Positions 33,934 through 43,140 of a stretch of DNA of 57,427 nucleotides are shown here, piece after piece; positions within the stretch are counted from its first letter, which is position 1; every line of letters starts with the position of its first letter. The translations under genes were made by a program, and so were the position numbers. This DNA is from Modicisalibacter tunisiensis (GTDB lineage Bacteria; Pseudomonadota; Gammaproteobacteria; Pseudomonadales; Halomonadaceae), in contig NZ_JAGXFD010000001.1 of assembly GCF_020148005.1 (NCBI RefSeq), positions 614,115 to 671,541 of the forward strand. The letters are read 5' to 3'. Under the pieces are notes generated by a model. It was not told the origin of the DNA, searched no databases, and saw only the letters and a list, made by a program, of their open reading frames with translations.

Positions 33934-34791
33934 ATGCCTCAACCAGCCGATATCAACGACGCCATCGCGGTACGTACCGTGCTCAAGGCTCTCAAGCCGG
34001 GGCTCTACGTCATCCGTTACATCGCCGCACAGGGGGCGACCGAAGCCACGCCGCTGGGCGTCGGCCAGGCGCCGCTGTACCCCTCGGGCCAGTTGTCCAT
34101 CACCACGCCCGACGGCGGTACAGAAGGAGCGCTGCAGCGCCCCGGCGACTACCTGGTTCTCAATGTCACCGGCGGCAACGTCGTGGTGGCCATCAGCAAG
34201 TACGCCCCCAAGCCGCTGCTCGACACGGCGGGCGTGCACTGGCGTATCGAGCCGTTGGCACGGGCCAGCCAGCAAGCCCCGGCCCCCCGCCTGGAAACCG
34301 CCGAGGCATTCTCTCTTACCGGCCACATCGAACGCCGCGGCGATGTCACCGTGGGCAATGGTGAATGGCTGGGCAATCCCGAAGGCCGGGCACGCCTGGA
34401 AGGCGTTCAGATCGACTGGCCGACACGCCCCGCCACGGTCGACATCAGCGGCTGGTGCCAGGTAGGGGAGCACCGGCTGAACGGCCAGGCCGGAGACTAC
34501 CTGGGGACGCGTCGACGTGCCGCGCCGATTGCAAACATCGGCTTCCAGCTGCAAGGCGCCGAGACAGAGAACTACCGACTGACCGGTGAAGCCGCGTATT
34601 CCGATGGCACGCGATTGCCGCTCGACGGCACGCGACGGCCGGCGGCCGGGGCGCACCTGGTGGCCCTCAGGCTGCACCTTCAGCACCGGGTCCGCGAGGC
34701 GCACCGCGAACAGCCAGCGCCCCCGCAGCGTTCATCCTGGCTGGACCCCGAGGTCACGCACATCACCACGGATGACACCCAGGAGGCGTGA
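33934..34791 (+). CDS. Hypothetical protein upstream of the RTX gene
   Basis: A 285-residue protein I do not recognise. It has no signal peptide (start MPQPADINDAIAVRTVLKAL) and is rich in beta-type segments: PGLYVIRYIAAQG, GDYLVLNVTGGNVVVAISKY, and a second half with SLTGHIERRGDVTVGNGEWLG and TVDISGWCQVGEHRLNGQAGDYLG. It may comprise two beta-sandwich domains and ends in a polar, Arg/Gln-rich tail. It precedes the RTX/DUF4214 gene by 319 bases on the same strand and comes first in the surface-glycan region, so a role with that exported protein is possible. The high-GC codon use argues it is real. Confidence 0.65.
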   Translation: MPQPADINDAIAVRTVLKALKPGLYVIRYIAAQGATEATPLGVGQAPLYPSGQLSITTPDGGTEGALQRPGDYLVLNVTGGNVVVAISKYAPKPLLDTAGVHWRIEPLARASQQAPAPRLETAEAFSLTGHIERRGDVTVGNGEWLGNPEGRARLEGVQIDWPTRPATVDISGWCQVGEHRLNGQAGDYLGTRRRAAPIANIGFQLQGAETENYRLTGEAAYSDGTRLPLDGTRRPAAGAHLVALRLHLQHRVREAHREQPAPPQRSSWLDPEVTHITTDDTQEA

Positions 34792-35110
34792 AACAGCGCC
34801 TTCATCGAAAGCGCGGAAGCTGACAGGTAAAACAGACGCTCGCGATGAACGATGCCCGATCCCGAGCGTTTCCCCCCAAGGCTCATCACCGAAACAATCG
34901 ACAACGGGCCGCCAGGGGCTCGAGGCGCTGCCCAGGTCTCGACGACACGGCCCCGAGCCCGACGACAAGTATGGCGCATGCGTGCTGATCGCCGTGTGCG
35001 GCCGCGCAGGCAGCAACCACGCACGCGCGATACGGGCCGGCCCAGCGCCGGCATTTCAGTGTGAGCTCGCAAGGGCTCATGAAAAGGGAATCCACGAAAG
35101 GGGTTAAGCA
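34792..35110. other. Leader region of the RTX gene
   Basis: A stretch of 319 bases with no convincing gene. A short inverted repeat TGAGC-N8-GCTCA lies at 35061-35078. The ribosome site AGGGG is just before the ATG at 35111. The region probably holds the RTX promoter and a long 5' leader; I see no further signal. Confidence 0.4.
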
Positions 35111-36271
35111 ATGGCCCAGCAGTATGCTTCTATTCAAGAGGCGACTGACAAGGTAGAAGCCGCTCATGGCTCAGAGCTGAAGGCAGCGATTGATACGCTG
35201 CTACAACCTGATAGCTCTGCCGAGCAGGTCGAAACTGTCGCCGATCTACAGAGCAGCAATGCCGACGCGCTGTTCATCAACCTGGGGGATGGCGAAGGGC
35301 GCGGCACGACCGACAGCCCGCTCAACTTCGACGACTCCGGTCGCGATTCAGGCCGCGCCTATGTCTTCGACGGAGCCCAAGGGTATGTCGCCCACTTCAA
35401 CACCGTCGATCGCGTAATCGTCGGCTCCGACGGCGACGACCAGTTCACCGTCGACGGCGACCACAACACCACCATCGATGGCGGCCTGGGCGACGACACC
35501 CTGATCACCACCGGCGGTGACGACAGCGTCAGCGGCGGCGCGGGCAACGACACCATCGATGCCGGTGCCGGCAGCGACACCGTGCGTGGCGGCACCGGGG
35601 ACGACTCCATCGATGGCGGCGCCGGCAGCGACACCATTCACGGCGGGGCCGGCAACGACTCCATCGCCGGTGGTGCCGGTGACGACAGCATCTACGGTGG
35701 CGGCGGCGACGACACCGTCGTCTTCGACGGCAACGCGGCAGACTACACGATCACCCAGAAGGGCGCGGTCGTGACCGTGGTCGACAACACCACCGGGGAA
35801 AGCGACTCGCTGGTCAACGCCGAGAACCTGCAGTTCGCCGACGAGAACCAGATCATCGAATACGATGACAACGTCTCTGCCCTGGCCACGCTGTATGACA
35901 CCGCCCTCGAGCGCGATGCCGACCAGAGCGATGCGGACCTGGGCGGCATGCAGTACTGGACCGAACAGCTGCAGTCTGGCGCCCGGCTGGGCGACGTCGC
36001 CGCCAGCTTCGTTCTGTCCGACGAAGGCCAGGCCCTGTACGGCGATATCCCGCTCGACCCGAGCACGCCGACGCAAATCACCGACACGGTCAATGCCTTC
36101 TACCAGGCCTTCCTGGATCGCGACCCGGATGCCGAGGGCGCGCAGTACTGGTCGGATGAATTCGCGAAAGGGGCTTCCCTGAGCGATGTCGCCAACAGCT
36201 TCGTCGAGTCCGACGAGTTCAACAACAACCTGCAGCAGCAATCGCCTTCCGACTGGGACTTCCTGGTCTAA
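35111..36271 (+). CDS. RTX calcium-binding protein with two DUF4214 domains, type I secretion candidate
   Basis: A 386-residue acidic protein with no Sec signal. Residues about 110-205 hold tandem glycine/aspartate nonapeptides (GGAGNDTID, GGTGDDSID, GGAGSDTIH and so on) that bind Ca2+ in a beta-roll. Two DUF4214 domains follow (about 255-305: VSALATLYDTALERDAD; about 320-375: VNAFYQAFLDRDPDAEGAQYW). The C terminus DWDFLV, hydrophobic after an acidic residue, fits a type I secretion signal. RTX plus DUF4214 proteins are known as S-layer or adhesive surface proteins. No ABC/MFP/TolC exporter is in the window. A strong terminator follows, so it is its own transcript. Confidence 0.88.
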   Translation: MAQQYASIQEATDKVEAAHGSELKAAIDTLLQPDSSAEQVETVADLQSSNADALFINLGDGEGRGTTDSPLNFDDSGRDSGRAYVFDGAQGYVAHFNTVDRVIVGSDGDDQFTVDGDHNTTIDGGLGDDTLITTGGDDSVSGGAGNDTIDAGAGSDTVRGGTGDDSIDGGAGSDTIHGGAGNDSIAGGAGDDSIYGGGGDDTVVFDGNAADYTITQKGAVVTVVDNTTGESDSLVNAENLQFADENQIIEYDDNVSALATLYDTALERDADQSDADLGGMQYWTEQLQSGARLGDVAASFVLSDEGQALYGDIPLDPSTPTQITDTVNAFYQAFLDRDPDAEGAQYWSDEFAKGASLSDVANSFVESDEFNNNLQQQSPSDWDFLV

Positions 36272-36287
36272 GCACGGCTACGCGTCT

Positions 36288-36315
36288 GGCGGGGGGAGTC
36301 TTCCCCCCGCCTTTG
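36288..36315 (+). terminator. Rho-independent terminator after the RTX gene
   Basis: Arms GGCGGGGGGA (36288-36297) and TCCCCCCGCC (36302-36311) pair perfectly around a GTCT loop and are followed by TTT. It lies 16 bases after the stop, as expected for a highly expressed single gene. Confidence 0.93.
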
Positions 36316-36394
36316 TCACCTTGCAGGCCCGCTTCCCGAGCCGTTGACGACGGTTCGGGAAGCGCGCCTTGTGTTGTTCCGATGGACCGTTTTC

Positions 36395-38923
36395 GTGGCA
36401 GATACCTTCAACCGTCTACATCGCGAGCTCCAGACCCGGCTGGCCGCGGGCGACAGCGACAGCGTCCTCGACGTCGCCCGCGGCTTGCTGGGCGACCCCC
36501 GCACGCGAGACGACGCCCTGCTCTGGATGGGCCTGCTGGCCGCACGTTCGCCTGCCGCCGAAACCGTCGATACCGGTCTGGCCGCACTGGCCTCGCTCGT
36601 CCTGAAGAACGAGGACGTCTCGGCCCTGCGGCTGCTCGAACGGCTGGCCACGATCCGCTCGCCACGCGCCGGGGATGCCCAGGCCTGGCGAGCCCTCGCC
36701 TCGGTAGCCGCCGCGGAGGCCTACCGCAGCGAGCCGACCCGTCCCGACCTGCTGGTTGCCCATGCCACGCACCTGGCCGACGCCGCATCGCCGGCGCCCC
36801 TGCGCCAACTGCTGGCCCGTCACGCCCCCCAGCTGAGCGCTCCCGACGAGCTGCGCCGGCTGGCGCCCCTCTTTCAACGGGCCTTCGGCTGGCCGTTCGG
36901 CGCGATCCGCCAGGCCGGGGAGCGCCTCCAGGGCTGGTGCCTGATCGCGCCCGACACCCCGACGCCGACACTGACCCTGCAGGCGGGACAGCGACGCATC
37001 GCCTTCAATGCCACCCGGAGGCATTCCTTGTCGCTCGACAGCAATGAGCGTGTCGACTGCCTGCGCTTCGAGCTGGCCCTGCAAGGGCAGGCCGAGTCGC
37101 TGGCGGTCAGCATCGCCGATGCCGAGGGCCAGCCTCGCCAGCTGGTCGGCGGCCCGCTGAGCCTGCAGGACACCCGGCCGCCGCACCGCCGCCCCGACGC
37201 CTCGCTGCCGGCTGAAGACGCTGAGCCTCAGCGTCGCGCGGTCACCGTGCTGATCCCCGTGTATCGAGGCCTCGAGGTGACGCGCCGCTGCCTGGACAGC
37301 GTGCTCGCCCACCGGGCGGCCAACCGGGCCTTCCAGCGTCTGGTGGTGATCGATGATGCCAGCCCGGAACCCGAGCTCGTCGCCCTGCTCGACGCCTACG
37401 CCACGCGCGGCGACATCGAACTGCACCGCCAGCCGCTCAACCGGGGGTTCATCGGCACCGTCAATCACGGCCTGGGCCTGCACACCGCCGACGACGTGGT
37501 GCTGCTCAACAGCGATACCCGCGTGCACGGCGACTGGCTCGACCGGCTGCAGCACACCGCCTATCGTCACGCGCGTACGGCCTCGGCCACGCCGCTTTCC
37601 AACAACGGCGAGCTGCTCAGCTACCTGGCCCCCTGCGATCCCGCGCCGGCCCCCGACGACGATGCCCTAGCCCGGCTCGACCGCGCCGCCAGTCAGGCGA
37701 ACGGCAACGACGCAGCCCGCGACGCGCGCATCCCCACCGGCTGCGGCTTCTGCCTCTACCTGCGCCGGGATGCCCTCGACACCCTCGGCGGGCTCGACCC
37801 CACCCTGATTCGGGGCTACGGCGAAGAATCCGACTGGTGCTACCGCGCCGCCGTCCAGGGCTGGCACCATCGCGGCGCGCTCGATGTCCTCGTCGCCCAC
37901 GAAGGCGGTGTCTCGTTCGGCGCCGAGAAGCGCCTGCGCGTCATGCAGAACCTCAGCGTCCTCGAGACGCGCTATCCGCAAGCCGAACGCGCCTTCACGG
38001 CCGCCTTGCAGCACGATCGCCTGCTCCCCGGCCGCCGGCGCCTGTGGCGCCACTGGCTGCGCACCCAGCCATTGTCAGCACTGCGCGATCTGGACGCCCC
38101 GGCCACCCTGCCGCTGTGGCCCAGCCTGGCCCATGCCGAGCGCGCCCTGGACGCCGCCGACACCCAGGGGCAGCGGGGCATCGTCCTGGCCCTGTCTCGC
38201 CGGCGCCAGCGGCTGACCCTCACCGGCAACGCGCCGCATCGCTGGCGACTCGACTACGCCTTGCCCGACGACAGCGCACTGCTCGGCGACGACCTTCACG
38301 CCCTGGGGATGACCGCCATCGACGCCCGGGACGACGGCGTGCCGAACTGGCTTGAGCGCTGGCTGCCGGGCTGGTGCCCGCCGCGGCCACGCTCGCAGGC
38401 CGAGCCCCCGGCCCTGGCCCCGGCCATCCCGGGCATCGCGGCGGAAGCCCCCCGCCTGCTTGCCGTTGCCGGCACGAGCGCCAGCCTCACCCGGCCGCGC
38501 TTCGTGAACTGGCTGCAGGCCCAGGCGCGCGAGCCCCGCGGTGCCCGCCTGCTGCCGCTGCGGCGCGCCGCCTGGCCGGCCTGCGCCTGGCGCAGCGGCC
38601 ATCTATTCCCGCTGCCCCTGGCCGAGAGCCGCTACCGCGAACGGGTCGAGCTGCTGCGCGATCACCTGCCCCTGGCCGGCGTGGTGCTGCTCGACACCAC
38701 GCCGCTGACCCTGGCCGACGCCCGCTGGCTGGACACCGCCGAGCGCTCCCTGCCCTGGTGGCTGCCCGACGACCTGGCCGACACGCTGCCCGCCGACGCC
38801 CTGGCGACCGCCGACGGCGGCCGGCGCCCGATTCACCGCCTCGCCCTGGCGTGCCACGCGACACCCTCGCGCCGCGGCCGCCACGCGATGCCCCTGGAGA
38901 GCCACCATGACGGCACCGTCTGA
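36395..38923 (+). CDS. Large multidomain family 2 glycosyltransferase
   Basis: About 842 residues. The N-terminal 175 residues are helical and repeat-like (TFNRLHRELQTRLAAGD, then Leu/Ala-rich helices). At about residues 185-245 a beta domain has LQGWCLIAPDTPTPTLTL, a relative of the GWA domain in the next genes. The GT-A domain (about 275-530) shows VTVLIPVYRGLEVTRRCLDSVL, VVIDDASPEPEL and VVLLNSDTRVHGDWLDRL. The remainder is an unknown C-terminal region. It probably adds sugars to a surface glycan or the RTX protein from the cytosolic side. No start has a clear ribosome site: GTG 36395, GTG 36371 and TTG 36344 are all in frame. It overlaps the next gene by 17 bases. Confidence 0.85.
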   Translation: MADTFNRLHRELQTRLAAGDSDSVLDVARGLLGDPRTRDDALLWMGLLAARSPAAETVDTGLAALASLVLKNEDVSALRLLERLATIRSPRAGDAQAWRALASVAAAEAYRSEPTRPDLLVAHATHLADAASPAPLRQLLARHAPQLSAPDELRRLAPLFQRAFGWPFGAIRQAGERLQGWCLIAPDTPTPTLTLQAGQRRIAFNATRRHSLSLDSNERVDCLRFELALQGQAESLAVSIADAEGQPRQLVGGPLSLQDTRPPHRRPDASLPAEDAEPQRRAVTVLIPVYRGLEVTRRCLDSVLAHRAANRAFQRLVVIDDASPEPELVALLDAYATRGDIELHRQPLNRGFIGTVNHGLGLHTADDVVLLNSDTRVHGDWLDRLQHTAYRHARTASATPLSNNGELLSYLAPCDPAPAPDDDALARLDRAASQANGNDAARDARIPTGCGFCLYLRRDALDTLGGLDPTLIRGYGEESDWCYRAAVQGWHHRGALDVLVAHEGGVSFGAEKRLRVMQNLSVLETRYPQAERAFTAALQHDRLLPGRRRLWRHWLRTQPLSALRDLDAPATLPLWPSLAHAERALDAADTQGQRGIVLALSRRRQRLTLTGNAPHRWRLDYALPDDSALLGDDLHALGMTAIDARDDGVPNWLERWLPGWCPPRPRSQAEPPALAPAIPGIAAEAPRLLAVAGTSASLTRPRFVNWLQAQAREPRGARLLPLRRAAWPACAWRSGHLFPLPLAESRYRERVELLRDHLPLAGVVLLDTTPLTLADARWLDTAERSLPWWLPDDLADTLPADALATADGGRRPIHRLALACHATPSRRGRHAMPLESHHDGTV

Positions 38924-41282
38924 CCGCCAGGGCCGGCTGACCGGCCTCTACGGCAACCTGCTCAAGGGCTGGGCCTGGGACGCCGCCAGCCCCGGGCGCC
39001 GCTGGGCCGTCGCCATTCACGGCGACGGCCGCCCGCTGGCCCTGGCCCAGGCCGAGGACTTCCACCCCGAGGCCCCCGGCGATGGCGCTCACGGCTTCAG
39101 CGTCGTGCTCAGCGATACCCAGCTCGACGCCTGCCGGCAGCTGACCCTGACGCTCGCCAATGCCGAACGGCCGCTCGACACGCTGACACTGCCCGCTGCC
39201 CCGCCGGCCAACCGCACCCCCGAACACTCGCGCGTGCACTGGCAACCCGGGCTGGTGCTGCGCGGCTGGCTGGTTGACACCCACGACCCACAGCGCCAGG
39301 CGAGCATCGAGGTCCACGAGCAGGGGCAGCGGATCGCCCGCACCACGCCGACCCGCTGGGACGCACTTCCCACGCCCGCCGGCGAGCCCCACGAGCGCGT
39401 GGAAGGGGGCTTCCAGATCCGCCTGCCGCTGTCGCTGGCCGACGGCCGGCGCCATGTGCTGACCGTGCGCGACGACCAGGGGCGCGAGCTGGCCGGCAGC
39501 CCGGTGGTGATTCAGGAATGGCCCGAAGGCCTGGCCCACTGGCAGGCGCACGCCGCGACCGAGAGCCAGCGCACGCTGCTGACCCGCCAGCTGGAGCGCT
39601 ACGAGCAGTTGCTGCCGCGGGGTGTCGATCCGGCGGACTACCCGGCCTGGCTGGCGGCCTTCCCGGTCACGCCACCCGAGGCGCCCTCGCGTTCGGGGCC
39701 GGTCACGGTCGGCGTGATCCAGCTCGGCAGCGGCGCTCTGCACCTGCCCGACACGCCCGCGCTCGGCGTGCGCACCTGGGTCATCGATGCCCCCGACGAT
39801 ACGCACGCCTACCAGCAGGCCCTCAGCGATGCCTGCCGACGCTGCGACGCCATCGCCCAGCTCGAGCCCGGCGACCGCCTGGCCGAAGGCGCGCTCGCCC
39901 GGGCCTGGCAAGTGCTGCACGAGCAGCGCGCGGCGATCGTCTACAGCGACTTCGATGCCCCCGGGCGCCGGCCCGACGCCCCGCGCCAGCCGGGCTTTTT
40001 GCCCGCCTGGGACCCGGACCGCCACTGGTGCCAGGATTTCCTGAGCGCCGGGCTGTGCCTGATACACAGCGACGTGCTGCGCGACCACCCGCGCCCGCCG
40101 GCCACACCCGGTGAGCTCACCTACGCCGCCGTGGAACGCTGCGACGCCGAGGCGATCTGGCACCTGCCCGAGCCGCTGCGTCACCGCGCCCGTCCCTGGG
40201 CGGAAGACGGCCTTGCCGACGCCCCCTGCGCCGCCGAGCGCCTGGAGCGGCTGCAGGCCCGGCTGGCGCACCACGACCCGCTCGCCACCCTGGCCGCGCA
40301 CCCTACCCATCACGGCCTGCGCCGCCTGACCCGCCGGCTCGACGACTGGCCGGCGGTGGCGCTGATCGTCCCCACCCGGGACGCCCTGGGGCTGCTCAAG
40401 CGCTGCCTCGACACCCTGCTGGCGCACACCGACTACCCGGGCCAGGTGCACGTGCTGATCGTCGACAACCAGTCGCAACGCCCCGAGACACGGGCCTACT
40501 TCGCCGAACAGGCCGCGGCAGGCACGCGCCCCTTGGGCCGCCGCGGCGGGCGCCTCACGGTCGAGGTGCTGGCCTACCCGCATGCCTTCAACTATGCCGC
40601 CATCAACAACGCCGCCGTGGCCCACCTGACCCGCACCCACGGCGAGGCCGCCGCCCCGGTGATCGGCCTGCTCAACAACGACATCGAGTGCCTGCACGAC
40701 GACTGGCTGTGCCGCCTGGTGGCGCTGCTGATGCGCCCCGGCACCGGCGCGGTGGGCGCCAAGCTGCAATGGCCCAACGGCATGGTCCAGCACGGCGGCG
40801 TGATCGGCGGCGTGCACGGCCTGGCCGCCCACGTCGGCAACGCCTGGCAGCACGACGACACCGGCCATCTGGGCATGAACCACCTGACCCAGCGTTTCTC
40901 GGCCGTCACCGCCGCCTGCCTGCTGATGCGCCGTGCCGACTACCAGGCGATCGGCGGGCTGGATGCGCGCGACTTTCCTGTCGGCTTCAACGACGTGGAC
41001 CTGTGCCTGAAACTGCGCGCCCGCGGCCAGGCCGTGGTCTGGACGCCGGAAGCCCGGCTGATTCATGCCGAATCCGCCACCCGCGGCAAGGACGAAAGCG
41101 CCGAGAAGGCCGCCCGCGCCCAGCGCGAGATGGCCAACCTGCGCCGCCGCTGGAGCCAGGCGTTGCTCAACGACCCGGCCTACAACCCCAACCTCTCGCT
41201 GGACACGGCCTCGGACCCGTTCACCAGCCTGGCCCTGCCCCCGCGAGAGCGCCGCGCCCGTAACGCCCGACTACCGCGTTAA
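38907..41282 (+). CDS. Family 2 glycosyltransferase with two N-terminal GWA-type domains
   Basis: A 791-residue protein. Residues about 8-95 (GLYGNLLKGWAWDAASPGRR to HGFSVVL) and about 108-190 (QPGLVLRGWLVDTHDP to GGFQIRLPL) are two copies of a beta domain. After a linker and a degenerate transferase-like segment (about 265-400), a GT-A domain (about 485-730) shows VALIVPTRDALGLLKRCLDTLL, VLIVDNQSQRPET, VIGLLNNDIECLHDDWL, and GFNDVDLCLKLRARG with the catalytic-acid region. It should transfer hexoses from nucleotide sugars. It overlaps the preceding glycosyltransferase by 17 bases, marking an operon. Confidence 0.88.
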   Translation: MTAPSDRQGRLTGLYGNLLKGWAWDAASPGRRWAVAIHGDGRPLALAQAEDFHPEAPGDGAHGFSVVLSDTQLDACRQLTLTLANAERPLDTLTLPAAPPANRTPEHSRVHWQPGLVLRGWLVDTHDPQRQASIEVHEQGQRIARTTPTRWDALPTPAGEPHERVEGGFQIRLPLSLADGRRHVLTVRDDQGRELAGSPVVIQEWPEGLAHWQAHAATESQRTLLTRQLERYEQLLPRGVDPADYPAWLAAFPVTPPEAPSRSGPVTVGVIQLGSGALHLPDTPALGVRTWVIDAPDDTHAYQQALSDACRRCDAIAQLEPGDRLAEGALARAWQVLHEQRAAIVYSDFDAPGRRPDAPRQPGFLPAWDPDRHWCQDFLSAGLCLIHSDVLRDHPRPPATPGELTYAAVERCDAEAIWHLPEPLRHRARPWAEDGLADAPCAAERLERLQARLAHHDPLATLAAHPTHHGLRRLTRRLDDWPAVALIVPTRDALGLLKRCLDTLLAHTDYPGQVHVLIVDNQSQRPETRAYFAEQAAAGTRPLGRRGGRLTVEVLAYPHAFNYAAINNAAVAHLTRTHGEAAAPVIGLLNNDIECLHDDWLCRLVALLMRPGTGAVGAKLQWPNGMVQHGGVIGGVHGLAAHVGNAWQHDDTGHLGMNHLTQRFSAVTAACLLMRRADYQAIGGLDARDFPVGFNDVDLCLKLRARGQAVVWTPEARLIHAESATRGKDESAEKAARAQREMANLRRRWSQALLNDPAYNPNLSLDTASDPFTSLALPPRERRARNARLPR

Positions 41283-41432
41283 CTGCCAGCGGCAAACACC
41301 CCAAAACGCCTCACGGACGAGGCCACAACACCTGCGCGGCCGCGCCTAGGCGAGACCTTCAGCAAGGCCTTGCCCGGCGGTAGCGTGCCCGAAACCCGGC
41401 TGCGAGCGCCCCGCGCCGCCCAAGGAATCGCC

Positions 41433-42032
41433 ATGACCATGACCGCCGCCGACCTGCAGGCCCTGCAGCCGGCCATGAACGACACCGCCCCCAGGACCTT
41501 TCTCAACGTCGGCTGCGGCAGTGCCGGCCCCGAACGCCTACCGGAATGCCTGCGCCAGCCCGGGTGGCGGCAGATTCGCCTGGACATCAACCCCGACGTC
41601 GAGCCCGACATCCTCGCCGACACCACGGACCTTTCCGCGGTGGAAAGCGAGAGCGTCGATGCCGTCTTCTCCTCGCACAACCTGGAACACCTGGACGACC
41701 ACGCCGTGCCCACCGCCCTTGCGGAGATGCACCGGGTCATCCGCCCCGGCGGCTTTCTGCTGATCACCCTGCCGGACCTTCAGCAGGTTGCCCAGTGGGT
41801 CGCCCAGGGCAAGCTCACCGAGACGCTCTACGACTCCCCGGCCGGGCCCATCACGCCGCTGGACATCCTCTACGGCCATCGCGCTTCCGTGGCCAGGGGC
41901 AACCACTACATGGCGCACCGCACCGGCTTCGACACGCAGCGGCTCGGCCAGGTCCTGCGCGCGGCTGGCTTCGCCGAAGTGCGCGTGACCGCCGATGCGC
42001 ACTACAACCTGTGGGGTTATGCGCGGAAATAA
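41433..42032 (+). CDS. SAM-dependent methyltransferase (type 11-like)
   Basis: A 199-residue protein. SAM motif I is FLNVGCGSAGPERLP (about residues 22-36), with an acidic strand end at IRLDINPDVEPDIL, motif IV SVDAVFSSHNLEHLDDH (about 75-92) and RPGGFLLITLPDLQQVA. The late HYMAHRTGFDTQRLGQVLRAAGF is typical of methyltransferases in polysaccharide clusters. It probably methylates a sugar or glycan end. The ATG at 41433 follows AAGGAA and was chosen over the longer in-frame reading from 41370. The 150 bases before it hold only small palindromes. Confidence 0.85.
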   Translation: MTMTAADLQALQPAMNDTAPRTFLNVGCGSAGPERLPECLRQPGWRQIRLDINPDVEPDILADTTDLSAVESESVDAVFSSHNLEHLDDHAVPTALAEMHRVIRPGGFLLITLPDLQQVAQWVAQGKLTETLYDSPAGPITPLDILYGHRASVARGNHYMAHRTGFDTQRLGQVLRAAGFAEVRVTADAHYNLWGYARK

Positions 42033-42081
42033 GCGCCAGGCAATCACGTCAACCAGCGCGCCGAAACAGACAGGACTGACC

Positions 42082-43140
42082 ATGAACCAGCACATCGCGC
42101 CCCCGGTCGCCGAAACCACGGTGATCGGCAGCTTCGACTACCTCAAGGGTGACCTCGCCTACGGCTGGGCCTTCGACCCGGCCCGGCCACAAAAGCGCCT
42201 GGCGGTCGAGCTCGTCTGCGACGGCATGATCGTCGGCTACGGACTGGCCGATCAGCATCGCGAGGATCTGGCACCGGCCGGTATCGGCGATGGCCACCAC
42301 CTGTTCTGCCTGGCCATCTCTTGCGAGCTTTACGACGGCAATGTCCATACCCTGATCGCACGCGAGGCCGAGAGCGGCGCCCCCCTTGGCGAACAGCGCC
42401 ACACCTTCGGCCCTGCCACTCGTGAACTTGACCTGGACCGCATGCCCCGTCGCGAGGGGGAACGCTGGCTATATCAGCTACTGCACGACCATGGCTGGAA
42501 CACCGGGCAAGCCCGCAACGTCATCCGCGCCTTTCACCTGACCGCGACCTTTCAGGAAACCGGCCGTGCCAGTGACGCGCTGAACGCTTGGGATGCGCTC
42601 GCCCAGCGCCTGGGTGACAACGCCCTGTGCCACCAGCTGCGCGGCGAAGCCCACCTGCTCAACGGTGACGCAACTGCCGCCCAGGCCAGCTACCGGCAAG
42701 CCCGGGAAGGCGCCCCCGAATCGCCCTGGCCGCACATCGGCCTGGCCAACACCCTGCAGCAGCTAGGCCGCTATCAGGACGCCGAACACGCCATTGCCCG
42801 CGCCCTGGCACTGGCACCGGAACACTCGACCGCCCGAACCCAGGCCCAGGCGCGACAGCACACCCTGCAGCGCATCAGCCTGCCGGAACAGGTCAGCGCC
42901 CTGGTGGACCAAGGCGAACAGCACGCCGCCCAAGCGCTGTTGATCAGCCGCCTGCTGGCCCAGCCAGACGACGAGCAAGCCACCGAACTGCTGGGCCAGC
43001 TGCTGCTCCCCGCGCCTGACGCAGACGACGAGCCGCTACCCGGTGCCGATACGCGACTCGCTTTTCAACGCCAGGAGCGCGTGCTGAACGCCCTGCTGGA
43101 TCACGTAGACACCCCGTCAACCGAGCCGCAACGCCCATGA
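42082..43140 (+). CDS. GWA-domain plus TPR protein
   Basis: A 352-residue protein. Residues about 12-110 are one GWA-type beta domain (YLKGDLAYGWAFDPARPQKR, then GIGDGHHLFCLAI), matching the domains in the preceding glycosyltransferase. Residues about 145-330 are helical repeats of TPR type (ALNAWDALAQRLGDNALCHQL, AAQASYRQAREGAPESPWPHIGLA, DAEHAIARALALAPEHSTA). There is no signal peptide or catalytic domain, so it may be a scaffold for the glycan enzymes. The ATG at 42082 has AGGACTG upstream. The stop overlaps the next start by 4 bases (ATGA). Confidence 0.78.
   Translation: MNQHIAPPVAETTVIGSFDYLKGDLAYGWAFDPARPQKRLAVELVCDGMIVGYGLADQHREDLAPAGIGDGHHLFCLAISCELYDGNVHTLIAREAESGAPLGEQRHTFGPATRELDLDRMPRREGERWLYQLLHDHGWNTGQARNVIRAFHLTATFQETGRASDALNAWDALAQRLGDNALCHQLRGEAHLLNGDATAAQASYRQAREGAPESPWPHIGLANTLQQLGRYQDAEHAIARALALAPEHSTARTQAQARQHTLQRISLPEQVSALVDQGEQHAAQALLISRLLAQPDDEQATELLGQLLLPAPDADDEPLPGADTRLAFQRQERVLNALLDHVDTPSTEPQRP

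Noticed and set aside
35517-35774. GC-rich repeats in the RTX gene as a DNA repeat element
   Set aside because: They encode the calcium-binding nonapeptides, so the periodicity is protein-level.
38487-41066. 859-residue minus-strand frame in the glycosyltransferases
   Set aside because: Antisense shadow; both plus-strand GT-A domains are intact.
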